A stretch of 64,000 bases of DNA from Clostridiales bacterium (GTDB lineage Bacteria > Bacillota > Clostridia > Oscillospirales > CAG-272): the NCBI GenBank assembly GCA_012840355.1, contig DULN01000009.1, positions 1-64,000 of the forward strand. Direction: 5' to 3'. The translations under genes and the position numbers were made by a program. This document shows, piece after piece, positions 26,110 to 35,615 of the stretch (the first letter of the stretch is position 1; each line of letters starts with the position of its first letter). The notes beneath the pieces were generated by a model that was given only the letters and a program-made list of their open reading frames with translations, ran no database searches and had not been told where the DNA came from.

Positions 26110-27345
26110 ATGATATCAAAATATGTTATAATAGGCGGAGGCGTTGCTTCAACCGGTTGCATTGAGGGCATCCGCAAAGTAGACCCGTCAGGCGGGATAA
26201 CGCTTATCACCGCCGAACCATACCTTACCTATTGCCGCCCGCTTATCTCATACCTGCTCGAGGGCAAAACGACGCTGGAGAAGATGCTATACCGGCCCGA
26301 GAGCTTCTATGAGAAAAACGGCGTGCGGGTTATGCTCGCCACAAAATCTGAGCGCATTGACCCAGAGCGCAAAACCGTTATGCTCTCGGACGGCACAAGC
26401 ATAGGCTATGAGAAACTCCTATGCGCGACGGGATCGGTGCCTTTTGTGCCGCCGTTTGAAGGGCTCGATACAGTAAAAAGTAAATTTTCGTTTTTGACAC
26501 TTGACGACGCGCTTGAACTCGAGAGAGCCATCACCCCCGAGTCGCGCGTCTTTATAGTAGGCGCGGGGCTTATCGGCCTCAAATGCGCCGAAGGCATCCA
26601 CGGCCGGGTCGGCAGCATCACAGTCTGCGACCTTGCGCCGCAGGTGCTGGCAAGCATACTCGATTCTGACAGCGCCAATATTGTCGAGGAAACCCTCCAA
26701 AGCCATGGCATAAATCTTATCCTCGGCGACACTGTGGCAAAATTCGAGGAGAATGTGGCGATCCTGCAAAGCGGCGCGAGTGTCGAGTTTGACGTTCTCG
26801 TGCTTGCGGTCGGCGTCCGCCCAAACGTCGCGCTCGTGCGCGACGCGGGCGGGAAGATCGGGCGCGGCATAATCGTCGACGACACGATGCTCACCTCGCT
26901 GCCCGACGTCTATGCCGCAGGGGATTGCACTGAAAGCTTCGATATAACCTCGTCCTCAAGCCGCGTGCTAGCCATCTTGCCAAACGCATATATGCAGGGC
27001 GAGTGCGCCGGCATAAACATGGCGGAGGGATACTCCAGCTATGCAAACGCCGTCCCGATGAACTCGGTCGGGTTTTTCGGCCTTCACATCGCGACTGCCG
27101 GCACCTATACCGGAGAGCTGCACGAAATACGCACCCTGGGCTGCCTGAAAAAGCTATATGTAAATGAAGGCAGGCTCGTCGGATTTATCATCATCGGCGA
27201 CACGACTCGCGCTGGTATTTATACCTCCTTGATACGAAACAAAACGCCGCTTGATGAGATCGATTTCGAGCTTATAAAAAATTATCCTTCCCTTATGGCT
27301 TTTTCGGGAAATTCTCGATTGAAAATGCTCGGAGGTGTGGTATAA
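26110..27345 (+). CDS. FAD-dependent NAD(P)H oxidoreductase subunit (pyridine-nucleotide disulfide reductase fold)
   Basis: 411 residues from ATG 26110; TTG 26104 is an alternative. FAD-binding GGGVASTGCIEGI at the N-terminus, NAD(P)-binding VGAGLIGLKCAEGI near 155-170, and the second FAD motif VYAAGDCTE near 265-275. It resembles NirB/rubredoxin reductase-type flavoproteins. In this operon it most likely supplies electrons from NAD(P)H to the glutamate synthase ferredoxin. Its TAA overlaps the next ATG by one base. Confidence 0.92.
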   Translation: MISKYVIIGGGVASTGCIEGIRKVDPSGGITLITAEPYLTYCRPLISYLLEGKTTLEKMLYRPESFYEKNGVRVMLATKSERIDPERKTVMLSDGTSIGYEKLLCATGSVPFVPPFEGLDTVKSKFSFLTLDDALELERAITPESRVFIVGAGLIGLKCAEGIHGRVGSITVCDLAPQVLASILDSDSANIVEETLQSHGINLILGDTVAKFEENVAILQSGASVEFDVLVLAVGVRPNVALVRDAGGKIGRGIIVDDTMLTSLPDVYAAGDCTESFDITSSSSRVLAILPNAYMQGECAGINMAEGYSSYANAVPMNSVGFFGLHIATAGTYTGELHEIRTLGCLKKLYVNEGRLVGFIIIGDTTRAGIYTSLIRNKTPLDEIDFELIKNYPSLMAFSGNSRLKMLGGVV

Positions 27346-28073
27346 TGGTTATAAATGCGTACGGCCTCGATTTTAAGGAGCTTAACGCGAAAATTCGCGC
27401 CGTGGGATCCGATTGCGTTGTGGAAGGCTGCATCGGGCAGCGCTATATCGGCGAAGGGCTTGACGGAGTGACGCTGAAGCTGTACGGCACCCCGGGCAAC
27501 ACGCTCGGCGGCTATCTCAACGGCGCCACCATTGAAGTGTTCGGCAACGCGCAAGACGAGGTCGGCGACACGATGAACGCCGGCCGCATCATTGTACATG
27601 GCAATATCGGCGATGCGGCAGGCTACGCGATGCGCGGAGGAGTAATCTGCGTTCGCGGCAACGCCGGTTACCGAACCGGCATCCACATGAAAGAGTACAA
27701 AGACAAGCGCCCGGTGATTATAATCGGCGGCTATACAGGCAGCTTTCTCGGCGAATACCAAGCCGGCGGCGTTATAATAGTACTGGGGCTTGGCGGCCCA
27801 AGCCCTTATACCGGCAACATCGTCGGCGAGTTCCCCTGCACGGGAATGCATGGCGGAAAGCTCTTTTTGCGCGGTAGGGCGGAAGGCGTGGATTTCCCCG
27901 CCCAAGTAAACGTCCGCCTAGCCGGCGAAGAAGACAGGGCTGAGCTTGCGGGGCACCTTGAGATTTTCGCATACTCGTTTGGATACCCGCTCGGCTGGCT
28001 GCTTGACAGCGACTACACGGTCGTGACGCCGAACACCAAAAGACCGTACAAACAGCTTTATGTACAGAACTGA
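27345..28073 (+). CDS. Glutamate synthase GXGXG-domain subunit (GltB C-terminal-like / GlxC, MgsB-like)
   Basis: 242 residues forming a right-handed beta-helix with repeated G-x-G turns (GTPGNTLGGYLNGA, GNAQDEVGDTMNAG, GNIGDAAGYAMRGG, GNAGYRTGIHM). In one-chain GOGAT this domain is the C-terminal end of the alpha subunit and holds the ammonia tunnel together; here it is a separate gene, completing the five-part enzyme. Confidence 0.93.
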   Translation: MVINAYGLDFKELNAKIRAVGSDCVVEGCIGQRYIGEGLDGVTLKLYGTPGNTLGGYLNGATIEVFGNAQDEVGDTMNAGRIIVHGNIGDAAGYAMRGGVICVRGNAGYRTGIHMKEYKDKRPVIIIGGYTGSFLGEYQAGGVIIVLGLGGPSPYTGNIVGEFPCTGMHGGKLFLRGRAEGVDFPAQVNVRLAGEEDRAELAGHLEIFAYSFGYPLGWLLDSDYTVVTPNTKRPYKQLYVQN

Positions 28074-28087
28074 GGAGGCCGTGGGGC

Positions 28088-29302
28088 ATGGGATACACAA
28101 TTGACGAGGTTATGCAATATGTCGCGGAAGAGGACGTAAAGTTCATCCGGCTCGCCTTTTGCGACATATTCGGCAAACCGATGAATATTTCCATCATGCC
28201 GACGGAGCTGGAACGCGCATTTTTGCATGGTATAGCGTTCGATGCTTCCGCCGTCCGCGGCTTCGGCGAGGAATCCGGCTCCGATTTGATTCTGTGCCCC
28301 GACCCGTCGACCCTGGCGCTTTTGCCCTGGCGTCCCGAGCACGGCAGGGTCGTGCGCATGTACTGCAATATCACCTATCCCGACGGCAGCCCATTCGAGC
28401 TTGACACCCGCAGCCTCCTTGCCGCCGCCGATGAGAAGGCGAAAGCCGCCGGTTACAGCTTCAAGTTCGGCACCGAGTATGAATTTTACCTTTTCAAAAC
28501 CGACGAGCACGGCCTGCCCACGCGCGAACCTTACGACCGGGCAGGCTATATGGATATAGCCCCCGAAGACAAGGGGGAAAACATCCGCAGGGAAATCTGC
28601 CTCACGCTCGAACAGATGGGAATAATCCCCGAGTCTTCCCATCACGAGGAAGGCCCGGGTCAAAATACAATTGCGTTCCGCTACTCCGATCCGCTTTCTG
28701 CCGCGGATAACGCAATCACATTTAAGTCTGTGGTCCGCACGATAACAGCCCGCAGCGGGCTTTTCGCGGACTTTTCGCCCAAACCGCTTGATGACGCGCC
28801 GGGGAACGCCCTGCACGTCCATATCTCCGCCACCGCTGACGACAGCCGCGACTGTATCCCCGGCATCGTCGCCGGAGTGCTAACCCGCGCGCGCGAGCTT
28901 ACGGCGTTTTTCAACCCCTCCGAGGAATCTTACAAGAGGCTCGGCAAAATGAAAGCGCCGGCATATGTTTCGTGGTCGCACGGCAACCGCTCCCAGCTTG
29001 TCAGAGTACCTGTAGCGCAATGGGGAAACCGCCGCGTCGAGCTGCGCTCGCCCGATCCGCTAGCAAATCCCTACCTTATAATACTCTTGCTTATTTACGC
29101 GTGCCTTGAGGGATTCGAGAGCGGCGCTATGCTGCCGGAGCCGATAAATATAGATTTGAACGCTTCCGGCGCAGTGGAAGGCATGTGCCTTCAGCAGCTT
29201 CCAAAAACATACCAAGACGCGAAAAAGCTCGCGCTCGAGAGCGATTTTGTTCGCGCGCATTTGCCGAAAAGGCTTCTTGACTCCTTTTTCGGCAAGCAGT
29301 GA
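28088..29302 (+). CDS. Glutamine-synthetase-like protein (GSI fold) lacking the flap glutamate
   Basis: 404 residues, about 40 shorter than B. subtilis GlnA, mainly at the C-terminus. Metal and substrate residues are present: GTEYEF (E130, E132), HHEEGPGQNTIAFRYSD (E187/188), HVHIS (H243), NRSQLVR and RRVELRSPDPLANPYL. The flap containing catalytic Glu327 of Salmonella GS (YKRLVPGYEAP) is YKRLGKMKAP: one residue shorter with Lys289 where Glu is expected. Glu327 takes the proton from ammonium, so normal activity is doubtful. Options are a ligase for another amine, or a glutamine/ATP sensor. It sits between glutamate synthase and an ANTAR gene. Confidence 0.85.
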   Translation: MGYTIDEVMQYVAEEDVKFIRLAFCDIFGKPMNISIMPTELERAFLHGIAFDASAVRGFGEESGSDLILCPDPSTLALLPWRPEHGRVVRMYCNITYPDGSPFELDTRSLLAAADEKAKAAGYSFKFGTEYEFYLFKTDEHGLPTREPYDRAGYMDIAPEDKGENIRREICLTLEQMGIIPESSHHEEGPGQNTIAFRYSDPLSAADNAITFKSVVRTITARSGLFADFSPKPLDDAPGNALHVHISATADDSRDCIPGIVAGVLTRARELTAFFNPSEESYKRLGKMKAPAYVSWSHGNRSQLVRVPVAQWGNRRVELRSPDPLANPYLIILLLIYACLEGFESGAMLPEPINIDLNASGAVEGMCLQQLPKTYQDAKKLALESDFVRAHLPKRLLDSFFGKQ

Positions 29303-29347
29303 CACCTGCTCGCAGCGGGGCACCTCGGACGAAAGGCGGTAAAGCGC

Positions 29348-29938
29348 ATGACATTCGACGAACGTACTTACAATACGCTCGTTGTCTCTGCGTCCGCGAA
29401 ACTGACGGAGTTTTTGGAGCCGCTGCTCCCTAAATCCGAGTTTTGGCCTGTCACTGTCGTGCGCGATATAGGCAGCGCCAAACGCGCGACACTGGAGTCG
29501 GAGTTTGATATTGTTATTGTCAACACACCTCTTCCGGACGAATTCGGCTGCGATTTCGCGATCGAAATCTGCCAATCCAGCGATGCGGGCGTGCTTATGT
29601 TTGTCAAAAGCGAGCTCGCCGAAGATATAACCGAGCGGGTAAGCGGCTTTGGCGTTTATGTGCTAGCAAAGCCCGTCACGAAGCCCGCGGTGGCATCTGC
29701 GCTAAAGCTGCTCTGCGCGACGCGGGAACGCCTGCGCCGGATTGAAAAGAAGTTTGAGACGCTTGAGAATAAAATGGAAGAAATCCGTTTGGTCAACCGC
29801 GCCAAATGGATACTAATAGACCAGTTTAAAATGACAGAAGCCGAAGCCCACCGTTTTATTGAAAAGCAAGCAATGGATATGCGTATTACAAAACGGGCGG
29901 CTGCGGAAAATATAATAAAGACGTACCAATCTCAATAA
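29348..29938 (+). CDS. ANTAR-domain RNA-binding antiterminator with a pseudo-receiver domain
   Basis: 196 residues. The N-terminal domain (about 8-120) has the receiver fold, but the phospho-acceptor Asp is Asn59 (IVIVNTPLP) and the N-terminal acidic pair is missing, while the Lys108 of LAKPV is kept: phosphorylation is unlikely. A coiled coil (about 122-145) leads to an ANTAR domain (about 146-193) with the typical RAKWILIDQFKMTEAEAH...A.NIIKTY pattern. ANTAR proteins bind paired hexaloop hairpins in leader RNA and block terminators. Its likely targets are the leaders at 22696-22733 and 22932-22990. Confidence 0.9.
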   Translation: MTFDERTYNTLVVSASAKLTEFLEPLLPKSEFWPVTVVRDIGSAKRATLESEFDIVIVNTPLPDEFGCDFAIEICQSSDAGVLMFVKSELAEDITERVSGFGVYVLAKPVTKPAVASALKLLCATRERLRRIEKKFETLENKMEEIRLVNRAKWILIDQFKMTEAEAHRFIEKQAMDMRITKRAAAENIIKTYQSQ

Positions 29939-29957
29939 CTCGGGGGAAACCTTTAAT

Positions 29958-31370
29958 ATGCAGTATTTTTGCAGTCGCAGGCACTGCACAACAAACGAAG
30001 ACAAGCCTCATGAGGAGTGCGCGGTTTTCGGCATAAGCCTTCATGGCAGCGACGAAGCCGCGGGCCTTACATACAATGCCCTTCTCTCGCTCCAGCACCG
30101 GGGGCAGGAGGGTAGCGGCATCGCCGTAACCGTCGACAACCAGATAGTCGTTCACAAAGGCATGGGGCTTGTCGGCGACGTGTTCGGTGGCGGCGCGCTG
30201 GCTGAGCTACCAAAAAGCTCGTCGGCTCTTGGCCATAACCGATACTCAACGGCAGGTGGCAGCAGCGAACAGAACGTCCAGCCTTTCGTCACCGAGTATC
30301 TGACCGGGCGGCATGCCGCGGCGCATAATGGAAACGTGACGAATGCCGACGAACTGCGCGAGTGGCTCCGCAAACTCGGCGTCCGCTTTGAAGCGACAAG
30401 CGACAGCGAGGTAATCTCTGCGCTGGTGGCTTACTATACCGTCACTCTCGGCGATATAAAAGCAGGCGTTAAAAAAGCGGTGTCCGAGCTCCGCGGCGCG
30501 TTTTCGCTTGTCATACTGTGCGGCGACGGCAGGATTGTCGCTGTCCGTGACGCCGACGGTTTCAGGCCGCTTTGCATCGGCGTCGGCGAAAGCGGCATAG
30601 CGGTTGCGTCCGAAAGCTGCGCGCTCGATGCGATAGACTATAAGTTCCTACGCGATGTCGAGCCGGGTGAGCTTGTCGTCTTTGAGGGCGGAGAGCTCGT
30701 TTACTCGGAAAAAGTACTCACACATCGCACTCCCGACAATGGCCTTTGCATCTTTGAATACGTATACTTTGCCCGCCCCGACTCGGTAATCGACGGCGTG
30801 TCTGTATACGAGGCAAGATTTAATATGGGGCGCACGCTCGCGCGCGAGCATCCGGCCGAAGCCGATGTCGTTTGCGGAGTTCCTGACTCCGGACTCGAGG
30901 CTGCGGCCGGATTTGCTGCGGAAAGCGGTCTTCCGCTGGTTACCGGTTTTGTCAAAAACCGCTATCTCGGCAGGAGCTTCATATATCCGACCCAAGCCCA
31001 GCGCAAAAAAATCGTCAAGCTCAAGCTCAACCCGCTGCGCGCGAACATAGAAGGCAAAAGGGTGGTGCTTGTCGACGATTCGATCGTGCGCGGCACGACA
31101 AGCGAGAAGATAGTCGCGTCCCTGCGCGAAGCCGGGGCTAAAGAAGTGCACCTACGCATTTCGTCGCCGCCGTTTAGGCATGTCTGCCGATACGGCACCG
31201 ACATCGCAAGCGAGGACGCGCTTATCGCGAACCATATGACTGTCGACCAGATTTGTAAGAAACTTGGAGCGGACAGCCTCGGTTATATCAGCGTGGAAGG
31301 GCTTGTTGCGGCTTGCGGTAAGCCTGCCGAGTATTTCTGCAAGCAGTGCTTTGTCGGTCGCCGCGGATAA
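29958..31370 (+). CDS. purF: Amidophosphoribosyltransferase
   Basis: 470 residues. The class II GATase nucleophile is Cys21 (HEECAVFGI) behind a propeptide, as in B. subtilis PurF. The PRPP-binding motif VVLVDDSIVRGTTS is at about 370. Cysteines matching the iron-sulfur cluster of the Bacillus-type enzyme are present (HVCRYG and FCKQC near the C-terminus). It catalyses the first step of purine synthesis with glutamine as nitrogen donor. Its placement behind the nitrogen genes, away from other pur genes, is unusual. Confidence 0.96.
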   Translation: MQYFCSRRHCTTNEDKPHEECAVFGISLHGSDEAAGLTYNALLSLQHRGQEGSGIAVTVDNQIVVHKGMGLVGDVFGGGALAELPKSSSALGHNRYSTAGGSSEQNVQPFVTEYLTGRHAAAHNGNVTNADELREWLRKLGVRFEATSDSEVISALVAYYTVTLGDIKAGVKKAVSELRGAFSLVILCGDGRIVAVRDADGFRPLCIGVGESGIAVASESCALDAIDYKFLRDVEPGELVVFEGGELVYSEKVLTHRTPDNGLCIFEYVYFARPDSVIDGVSVYEARFNMGRTLAREHPAEADVVCGVPDSGLEAAAGFAAESGLPLVTGFVKNRYLGRSFIYPTQAQRKKIVKLKLNPLRANIEGKRVVLVDDSIVRGTTSEKIVASLREAGAKEVHLRISSPPFRHVCRYGTDIASEDALIANHMTVDQICKKLGADSLGYISVEGLVAACGKPAEYFCKQCFVGRRG

Positions 31371-31413
31371 TTCGGGAATTCTAGTAAGGAGAGTTACGGT
31401 AAACCCGGCATTT

Positions 31414-32496
31414 ATGGCTGAAAAGAAAGCGTATTTAATACTCGAAGACGGGCAGTGCTTTGAAGGATACGCCTTCGGAGCGGAAAAAGAAGTGACCGGC
31501 GAAGTGGTATTCACCACCGCGATGACAGGCTATCTTGAAACACTGACCGACAAAAGCTACTACGGACAGATTATAACCCAGACATTCCCGCTTATAGGCA
31601 ACTATGGGGTTATTCCGGAAGATTTCGAGGGCAAAAGCATCCGTGCGTTCGGTTATATCGTAAACGACCTCTGCACGGCGCCCTCAAACTTCCGTTGCCA
31701 AGGCACGCTCGACAAATTCCTGCGCGAGCAGGGCGTGCCGGGGATTTTCGGCATCGACACAAGGAAGCTTACGCTTATCCTTCGCTCACGCGGGACGATG
31801 AACGGGAGAATTGCATATGCTCCCGAGTATTCGCCCGATATCGCAGCGTATAAAATAAAGGACGCCGTCAAAAACGTTTCGGTCGCCTCGCCGGTTTCCG
31901 GACGGGGCGGCAATTTTAAAGTGGCGATGCTCGACTACGGCTACAAAGAAAACATACGCCGCGAGCTTGAGCAGCGGGGTTGCAGCGTCACGATATTCCC
32001 ATACAACACCTCCGCGAAAGAAATTGCGGACTTTAGCCCCGACGGCATAATGCTTTCAAACGGCCCCGGCAACCCCGCGGATAATACCGAATCAATCGCC
32101 ACATTGCGAGAGCTTTTCAAAAGTACCGAAATACCGATGTTCGGAATCTGCCTCGGGCACCAACTTCTCGCGCTCGCCGCGGGATTTTCGACAGAAAAGC
32201 TCAAGTTCGGCCATCGCGGCTCCAACCAGCCGGCAAAAGACGTTGTCACCGGCAGGACATACATCACCACGCAAAACCACGGCTACGTGGTTACCAGCGA
32301 AAGCGTGGATCCCGAAATAGCGCAAACTCGTTTCGTAAATATGAACGACGGTACAAACGAAGGACTGCAGTACAAAAGGAAATGGACGTTCTCAGTCCAG
32401 TTCCATCCTGAAGGCTGCGGGGGTCCGCGCGACACCGCGTTCCTTTTCGACGAGTTTGTAAAGCTCATGGGGGAGTATAGACGTGCCAAAGGATAA
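31414..32496 (+). CDS. carA: Carbamoyl-phosphate synthase small (glutaminase) subunit
   Basis: 360 residues from ATG 31414. The class I GATase triad is visible: Cys in GICLGHQ, His in FHPEG and the following Glu. The N-terminal CPSase_sm domain starts KAYLILEDGQCFEG. AAGGAGAG at 31386-31393 is 20 nt from this ATG, rather far, and no better in-frame start is nearer. It feeds ammonia to CarB; the carB GTG overlaps its 3' end by 14 bp. Confidence 0.95.
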   Translation: MAEKKAYLILEDGQCFEGYAFGAEKEVTGEVVFTTAMTGYLETLTDKSYYGQIITQTFPLIGNYGVIPEDFEGKSIRAFGYIVNDLCTAPSNFRCQGTLDKFLREQGVPGIFGIDTRKLTLILRSRGTMNGRIAYAPEYSPDIAAYKIKDAVKNVSVASPVSGRGGNFKVAMLDYGYKENIRRELEQRGCSVTIFPYNTSAKEIADFSPDGIMLSNGPGNPADNTESIATLRELFKSTEIPMFGICLGHQLLALAAGFSTEKLKFGHRGSNQPAKDVVTGRTYITTQNHGYVVTSESVDPEIAQTRFVNMNDGTNEGLQYKRKWTFSVQFHPEGCGGPRDTAFLFDEFVKLMGEYRRAKG

Positions 32497-35400
32497 TTCC
32501 ATAAAGAAGGTAATGCTCATCGGCTCCGGCCCGATCGCCATCGGGCAGGCTGCCGAGTTTGACTATGCGGGAACGCAAGCTTGCCGCGTGCTGCGCGAAG
32601 AAGGCGTGGAGATAGTGCTTGTCAACTCAAACCCGGCGACAATCATGACCGACAGCGTTATGGCCGATAAAATATATATAGAGCCGCTGACGCTGACTAC
32701 CGTGCGCCGGATTATCGAAAAAGAGCGTCCGGACAGCATACTCTCAGGAATGGGTGGGCAGACGGGGCTTACGCTCTGTATGCAGCTCGCGCGCACCGGC
32801 GTGCTTGAAAAATACGGCGTGCGGTTGCTCGGCAGCTCGCCTGAAACCATCGACAAAGCCGAGGACAGAAAGCTCTTCAAAGAGACGATGCAGTCCATTG
32901 GGCAACCTGTCATCCCCTCGGCTATCGCGACGAGCATGGAGGAAGCATATGCGTTCGCCGAGGAAAACGGCTACCCGGTAATAATCCGCCCAGCGTTCAC
33001 GCTCGGCGGCAGCGGCGGCGGCATCGCGCATAACCGCGCCGAGCTGACCGAAGTCGCGTCGACCGGACTTGCCGCGTCGCCTATCGGGCAGATTCTCGTC
33101 GAACGCTGCGTCGCCGGCTGGAAGGAAATCGAGTTTGAGGTAATGCGCGACAAGATCGGCAACGTCATCGCGGTATGTTCAATGGAAAATATCGATCCGG
33201 TAGGGATACATACCGGTGACAGCATTGTCGTCGCGCCCGCTTTGACTCTCGCCGACCGCGAGTATCAGATGCTGCGCTCAGCAGCGCTCGACATCATCCA
33301 GGCGCTCGGTGTCGAAGGTGGCTGCAACGTGCAGTTCGCGCTCAACCCAAACAGCTTTGAGTATGCGGTCATTGAGGTCAACCCGCGCGTTTCGCGTTCG
33401 TCTGCGCTCGCATCGAAGGCGACCGGCTATCCCATCGCAAAAGTCGCGACGAGGATCGCGCTCGGCTACACGCTCGATGAGATTAAGAACGTCGTCACCG
33501 GTAAAACCTGCGCCGCATTTGAGCCTTCGCTCGACTATGTTGCCGTCAAGATGCCAAAATGGCCCTTCGACAAGTTCGTCTATGCCAGCCGCGAGCTTGG
33601 CACGCAGATGAAGGCGACCGGCGAGGTAATGAGCATTTCCGACACATTTGAGGACGCGCTGCTTAAAGCCATCCGCGGCGCAGAGATCGGGCGCAAGACG
33701 CTCGAGGCACCTGAATACCGCGATTTGCCTGACAAAAAACTCAGGGAGCTTCTTGTCCACGCTACCGACGACCGGCTTTTCGTCATCGGCGAGGCGATAC
33801 GCCGCGGCTACTCGGACGATGAGCTTTACGAGCTTACTAAAATCGACCGGTTCTTTATCGACAAGTTCCGCAACATTGTGGAAGGTAAAGTGCGTACCGG
33901 CAAACCGGTGTATCGCATGGTCGACACTTGCGCGGGCGAGTTTGAGGCCCAGACCCCGTATTTTTATGCGGTGCCAAACGGCGACGGAAAATTTGCTGAC
34001 GAGGCAGGCGAGTTTGTCGCGCGCAGCACGAAGCCGCGCGTAGTCGTCATCGGATCAGGCCCCATCAGGATCGGCCAAGGCATCGAGTTCGACTATGCCT
34101 GCGTGCGGTGCGTCTTCGCGCTCAAGGAGATGGGCTATGAAGCGATTGTCATAAACAACAACCCCGAGACCGTCTCGACAGACTTTGACATCTCCGACAG
34201 GCTATACTTTGAGCCACTGACAATCGACGACGTGATGCGGGTCATCGAGATTGAAAAGCCGCTCGGCGTTATTGTCGCGTTCGGCGGAGGCACCTCAGTG
34301 AAGCTCGCAAAGCAGCTTGACGAGCGCGGCGTTAAAATCCTTGGCACCGGCGCCGAGGCGATTGACATCTGCGAGGACCGCAAGCGTTTTGACGCGCTGC
34401 TCGAGTCGCTCGGCATAAAGCGGCCGAAAGGCTACTCGGTCACCAGCGAAGAGGAAGCGATCCATGCCGCCGAGGAGCTAGGCTATCCCGTGCTCATGCG
34501 CCCCTCGTATGTGCTCGGCGGTCAGAATATGATTATAGCGTATGGCGAGGACGACGTCGTCGAGTATGCTCGCATCATTTTCTCGCACCGCCAAGACCGC
34601 CCGGTGCTTATCGACAAATATATAAGCGGGCTTGAAGTCGAGGTCGACGCAATTTCCGACGGCAAAGAAGTGCTTCTGCCCGGTATTATGGAGCATGTCG
34701 AGCGGTCGGGCATTCACTCGGGCGACAGCATAGCCATTTACCCCGCCATCCACGTCAGCGAGGAGATGGCAAACCGCATCTTCGAGGAAACAAAGAAAAT
34801 CTGCCTTGCGCTAAATGTGCGCGGGCTTATAAACGTGCAGTACCTCATCAGTGGCGGCGAGCTGTATGTTATAGAGGTTAACCCGCGCGCGTCGCGCACG
34901 GTTCCATATCTCAGTAAGGTGACCGGTATCCCGATGTGCACAGTCGCAACGCGCATTATGATGGGCGAGTCGCTCGCAGATTGTGGATATTCCGACGGCA
35001 TCGCGCCAATCACGCCGTATTTCGCGGTTAAAGTGCCGGTCTTCTCGTTTGAAAAGCTCTCGGGCGTCGACACCCAGCTTGGCCCGGAGATGAAGTCGAC
35101 TGGCGAGGTTCTCGGCATCGGGCGCGATATGCGGGAGGCGCTTTATAAGGGCCTTGTCGCGGCCGGGTATAAAATGAAGCGCAAAGGCGGGGTTATTTTC
35201 ACGGTACGCGACTCCGACAAAAGCGAGATCGCCGCAATCGCGAGGAAATTCCGCGTGATGGGCTTTAGGCTATACGCCACCTCGGGTACAGCGGTAGAAA
35301 TCCGCGCGGGCGGCATGCCTGTGACGGTTTTAAACAAAATCAGCGAAAATCCGCGCGATAACCCCATAACGGCACTTGACAGCGGCGAAATTTCTTATAT

Positions 35401-35611
35401 AATTTCTACATCGGCAAAAGGAAGAAATCCCGCATTTGACGACGTAAAGATACGCCGGCGCGCGGTATCGCTCGGCATCCCGTGCCTTACTTCTATTGAC
35501 ACCGCCAATGCGCTGGCCGACAGCTTGCAAAGCGGGTATAACGAGGAGAATGTCAGCTTGATAGACATCAATGAATACATCCAATCGATAAAAGCGGATA
35601 GGGGCGTTTAA
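32483..35611 (+). CDS. carB: Carbamoyl-phosphate synthase large subunit
   Basis: 1042 residues from GTG 32483, with GGGGGAG 7 nt upstream. Two homologous ATP-grasp halves are evident: N-terminal [17 protein letters not shown] and C-terminal [17 protein letters not shown], each followed by INVQ/CNVQ...EVNPR substrate motifs. The MGS-like allosteric domain occupies about 920-1042. It makes carbamoyl phosphate for pyrimidines and arginine. Continuous with carA and pyrG. Confidence 0.97.
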   Translation: MPKDNSIKKVMLIGSGPIAIGQAAEFDYAGTQACRVLREEGVEIVLVNSNPATIMTDSVMADKIYIEPLTLTTVRRIIEKERPDSILSGMGGQTGLTLCMQLARTGVLEKYGVRLLGSSPETIDKAEDRKLFKETMQSIGQPVIPSAIATSMEEAYAFAEENGYPVIIRPAFTLGGSGGGIAHNRAELTEVASTGLAASPIGQILVERCVAGWKEIEFEVMRDKIGNVIAVCSMENIDPVGIHTGDSIVVAPALTLADREYQMLRSAALDIIQALGVEGGCNVQFALNPNSFEYAVIEVNPRVSRSSALASKATGYPIAKVATRIALGYTLDEIKNVVTGKTCAAFEPSLDYVAVKMPKWPFDKFVYASRELGTQMKATGEVMSISDTFEDALLKAIRGAEIGRKTLEAPEYRDLPDKKLRELLVHATDDRLFVIGEAIRRGYSDDELYELTKIDRFFIDKFRNIVEGKVRTGKPVYRMVDTCAGEFEAQTPYFYAVPNGDGKFADEAGEFVARSTKPRVVVIGSGPIRIGQGIEFDYACVRCVFALKEMGYEAIVINNNPETVSTDFDISDRLYFEPLTIDDVMRVIEIEKPLGVIVAFGGGTSVKLAKQLDERGVKILGTGAEAIDICEDRKRFDALLESLGIKRPKGYSVTSEEEAIHAAEELGYPVLMRPSYVLGGQNMIIAYGEDDVVEYARIIFSHRQDRPVLIDKYISGLEVEVDAISDGKEVLLPGIMEHVERSGIHSGDSIAIYPAIHVSEEMANRIFEETKKICLALNVRGLINVQYLISGGELYVIEVNPRASRTVPYLSKVTGIPMCTVATRIMMGESLADCGYSDGIAPITPYFAVKVPVFSFEKLSGVDTQLGPEMKSTGEVLGIGRDMREALYKGLVAAGYKMKRKGGVIFTVRDSDKSEIAAIARKFRVMGFRLYATSGTAVEIRAGGMPVTVLNKISENPRDNPITALDSGEISYIISTSAKGRNPAFDDVKIRRRAVSLGIPCLTSIDTANALADSLQSGYNEENVSLIDINEYIQSIKADRGV

Positions 35612-35615
35612 GATT

